A stretch of DNA of 64,000 bases, taken from NCBI GenBank assembly GCA_016931515.1, contig JAFGEQ010000012.1:124001-188000 (forward strand). The letters run 5' to 3'. This DNA comes from a candidate division CSSED10-310 bacterium (lineage in GTDB: Bacteria > CSSED10-310). Shown here in pieces: positions 62,458-64,000 of the stretch. Within the stretch, counting starts at the first letter, position 1, and each line of letters starts with the position of its first letter. The notes under the pieces were generated by a model. That model was not told the origin of the DNA, ran no database searches, and saw only the letters and a program-made list of their open reading frames with translations. A program made the position numbers and the translations under genes.

Positions 62458-62501
62458 CCTGATTTATTGGCTGGAGATCAAACTTCAGATAGGGAGGAAT
62501 C

Positions 62502-63128
62502 ATGATGTCTCGATTTACAATCCGTTGCTTGATCATTGTTCTGTTAATGTGTGCTGTAATGCAGAGTACAATGGCGCTCGACTTCAAGAAATCTAAAAAA
62601 GACGGCCCTCTTTGTGCGATCATGGATTTTGAGAATAAGACCGCCGATTACTGGTGGGGAAGCCGTTTGGGACGAGCTGCGGCGGATGTTCTGTCCACTG
62701 AGCTTGTCAAGGGAACGCCTCTCCGATGTATGGAACGTGAAAAACTGGATTCAATCATGAAGGAAAAGAATCTGGCTGCATCAGGACTCACAACGCCGGA
62801 CACATATGTGAAAATGGGCGGGTTGCTCGGTGTGAAATATATCATTACGGGTGCGGTCACATCTTTCGGTGAGAAACAGGTGGGGGGATATGGTGTCGGT
62901 GTCGGCGGCAAATTGAAAACTTACCACACTGCTATTGATGTCCGTATCATTGATACAACCACAGGGGAGATTGTGTTCGCCGACAGTGCGGATGCTGAAA
63001 AGCATGGTTTAAATCTTCACTTCCGGGGCGTCGGAGGTGGAGAAGATTTCGATGAAGATGCCTGTAACAAACTCTTCCGGATCGCTTCCAAGGATATGGC
63101 AAAAAAAATCAGCGACGCGCTTGAATAA
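62502..63128 (+). CDS. Exported CsgG/penicillin-binding-lipoprotein-B-like protein
   Basis: 208 residues with a signal peptide (CLIIVLLMCAVMQSTMA, cleavage near residue 26) and a CsgG-type fold: CAIMDFENKTADYWWG, AAADVLSTELVKG, RCMEREKLDSIMKEKNLAASG and the YIITGAVTSFGEK strand. CsgG proper is a lipoprotein that forms the curli export pore. This one lacks a lipobox and is shorter, so it is a CsgG-domain protein of unknown role. GGGAGG precedes the start and a strong terminator follows. Confidence 0.78.
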   Translation: MMSRFTIRCLIIVLLMCAVMQSTMALDFKKSKKDGPLCAIMDFENKTADYWWGSRLGRAAADVLSTELVKGTPLRCMEREKLDSIMKEKNLAASGLTTPDTYVKMGGLLGVKYIITGAVTSFGEKQVGGYGVGVGGKLKTYHTAIDVRIIDTTTGEIVFADSADAEKHGLNLHFRGVGGGEDFDEDACNKLFRIASKDMAKKISDALE

Positions 63129-63153
63129 CCCGTCGAAGGCAGCTTATGCTCTC

Positions 63154-63187
63154 AAACCGAAGAGACGTCAATGTCTCTTCGGTTTTT
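63154..63187 (+). terminator. Rho-independent terminator after the CsgG-like gene
   Basis: A perfect 13-base-pair stem (AAACCGAAGAGAC with GTCTCTTCGGTTT), loop GTCAAT, ending in a T tract at 63183-63187. Confidence 0.9.
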
Positions 63188-63202
63188 CATTGGATATCGA
63201 CA

Positions 63203-63910
63203 ATGTTTAAATCAATCTGCAAAATCTTCATTTTTAGTCTGGTTGCAGTCGAATTGATGGCAGCGGAACCGGCTGAAATGACAGATCCGCCCATGACATC
63301 AGGCAATATCCCTGGAGCATCCCGATCCGAATCAAAAGGTGACACTGAGTCGATACATCAAGCGCCACCGCTGACAAGAGACACCCTGCTGATTCTGCCA
63401 TTCACCTTCGATCGCTCACCCGGTGCGGATCTGATCGCACCAAGGGCTGCCTGGATCCTGGATAAAAAGCTGCGGGCCGGCAAATTTCAAATTGAGCAGA
63501 TGCCGGATAGCAGCGGAACAGATGCGACTCCCGGATGGAGCACCCGGGAGGGATTGCTGGATTATGCAAGGGAAAAAAAGATCGGCTACATCATATCCGG
63601 TCATGTAGAAAAAGTCGGAATTGATAGATTATCGGAATGGAAGGGACATAGATTCCTTGGAATGGCCGAAATTCCGGTGTCTCTCGAACTGACCGTGCAG
63701 CTCCATTCCGGTACTGATAATGAGATTATTCTTGAAAAAACAACCCATGTCATCACCTATGTTCCCCGTTTGCGAGTCTTTGGAATGAATAGAAATCCTT
63801 ATCCTGGCACGCCACGGAGTATTGATGCGTTTGTTCATGATGCGATTTACAGGCTATCCACCGATCTGATATCGGTGATCGGCAATCGTCATTCGAAGGA
63901 GCAAAGGTAG
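63203..63910 (+). CDS. Exported hypothetical protein related in pattern to CsgG-like neighbours
   Basis: 235 residues from the ATG at 63203. An upstream in-frame start at 63146 is rejected because it would place the terminator hairpin in the coding region. A signal peptide ([17 protein letters not shown]) is followed by a Ser/Pro-rich spacer, then [19 protein letters not shown] and [12 protein letters not shown], which parallel the strands of the CsgG-like gene (a LPF-F start and a YIISGxV strand). It may be a diverged CsgG-fold protein. Ribosome site is weak. It ends one base into the der start. Confidence 0.62.
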   Translation: MFKSICKIFIFSLVAVELMAAEPAEMTDPPMTSGNIPGASRSESKGDTESIHQAPPLTRDTLLILPFTFDRSPGADLIAPRAAWILDKKLRAGKFQIEQMPDSSGTDATPGWSTREGLLDYAREKKIGYIISGHVEKVGIDRLSEWKGHRFLGMAEIPVSLELTVQLHSGTDNEIILEKTTHVITYVPRLRVFGMNRNPYPGTPRSIDAFVHDAIYRLSTDLISVIGNRHSKEQR

Positions 63911-64000
63911 TGAAAGAGTTGCGTGTATCGATCATCGGGCGAGTGAATGTCGGTAAATCAACATTATTCAACCGGTTGACCCGGACTCGCGATGCGATCG
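63910..64000 (+). CDS. der: GTPase Der (EngA), N-terminal fragment cut by window edge
   Basis: The last 91 bases open a frame at GTG 63910 (overlapping the previous TAG by one base) that encodes the first G domain of Der: a SIIGR strand, the P-loop [13 protein letters not shown] and RDAI. Most Der proteins read GRPNVGKS; here the Pro is Val. Der is an essential 50S assembly GTPase. The 3' end lies outside the window. Confidence 0.85.
   Translation, partial: MKELRVSIIGRVNVGKSTLFNRLTRTRDAI

Noticed and set aside
63146-63202. N-terminal extension of the last exported protein
   Set aside because: Translating from 63146 would run through the perfect terminator hairpin at 63154-63187; the ATG at 63203 directly precedes a signal peptide.
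1-64000. tRNA, rRNA, CRISPR arrays and insertion sequences
   Set aside because: Reading the intergenic spaces showed no tRNA-like cloverleaf, no spaced repeat array, and no terminal inverted repeats with transposase motifs. A dedicated RNA and repeat search was not possible here.

Overview
This is one contiguous stretch of a bacterial chromosome of moderate GC content. Coding density is high, many genes overlap by ATGA, and clear Shine-Dalgarno sites decide several starts. Both ends cut through genes (fmt at the left, der at the right). The cell is Gram-negative in build: it has a beta-barrel outer-membrane protein, an ExbB/ExbD/TonB-type motor, lipoproteins with lipoboxes and many periplasmic-looking TPR proteins. 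Gene order and several divergent proteins point to an uncultured or deep-branching lineage. I cannot name the phylum from the sequence. I saw no rRNA, tRNA, CRISPR array, transposase, integrase or prophage gene.

Layout. 1-5.6 kb (+): end of fmt, a membrane-anchored PASTA protein, rpe, then purH-purD-purE. 5.5-13.5 kb (-): one co-directional run containing a helicase-associated-domain protein, a TlpA-like thioredoxin, an outer-membrane barrel protein, a ParB-like protein, a spore-photoproduct-lyase-like radical SAM protein, and an ECF sigma / anti-sigma / Spy-like periplasmic triad. 13.6-15.2 kb: a small membrane protein, a zinc-ribbon protein and an RmlD-like reductase. 15.5-19.8 kb: XdhC (+) facing a dihydropyrimidinase-like hydrolase, a YgeW-type carbamoyltransferase and a YgeY-type hydrolase (-), which resembles part of the anaerobic purine/urate catabolic cluster. 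19.9-32.6 kb: glycogen phosphorylase (-), then (+) a second ECF sigma factor with a small membrane protein, a Ca2+/Na+ antiporter, cyclophilin, a secreted zincin with a C-terminal anchor, a CCA-adding enzyme, a 53-residue lipoprotein coupled to an FmdE protein, uvrA and a PNPOx-fold protein.

32.6-38.2 kb (-) is the most unusual part: an operon with a divergent FtsZ/tubulin-like protein, an FtsL-like protein, FtsI, FtsW and an FtsA-like protein. The nucleotide-binding motifs of both the FtsZ-like and FtsA-like proteins look degenerate, and FtsI has KTA where KTG is usual. The operon is divergent from an XRE-type regulator and ssb, across an AT-rich region with three direct repeats that look like operators.

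39.5-47.8 kb: a TPR protein (+), then a minus-strand operon of two large TPR proteins followed by ExbB/TolQ, ExbD/TolR and TonB. 47.9-63.9 kb (+): a SAM hydroxide adenosyltransferase, a TPR lipoprotein, an 805-residue fusion of a TPR array with the SRP receptor FtsY, ribD-ribE-ribBA-ribH, nusB, a metallophosphoesterase, a transglutaminase-like protein, mutL-miaA-hflX, three exported proteins (one CsgG-like) and the start of der. Housekeeping operons (purine, riboflavin, translation, repair) alternate with envelope modules. The repeated use of TPR scaffolds is the main theme of the right half.
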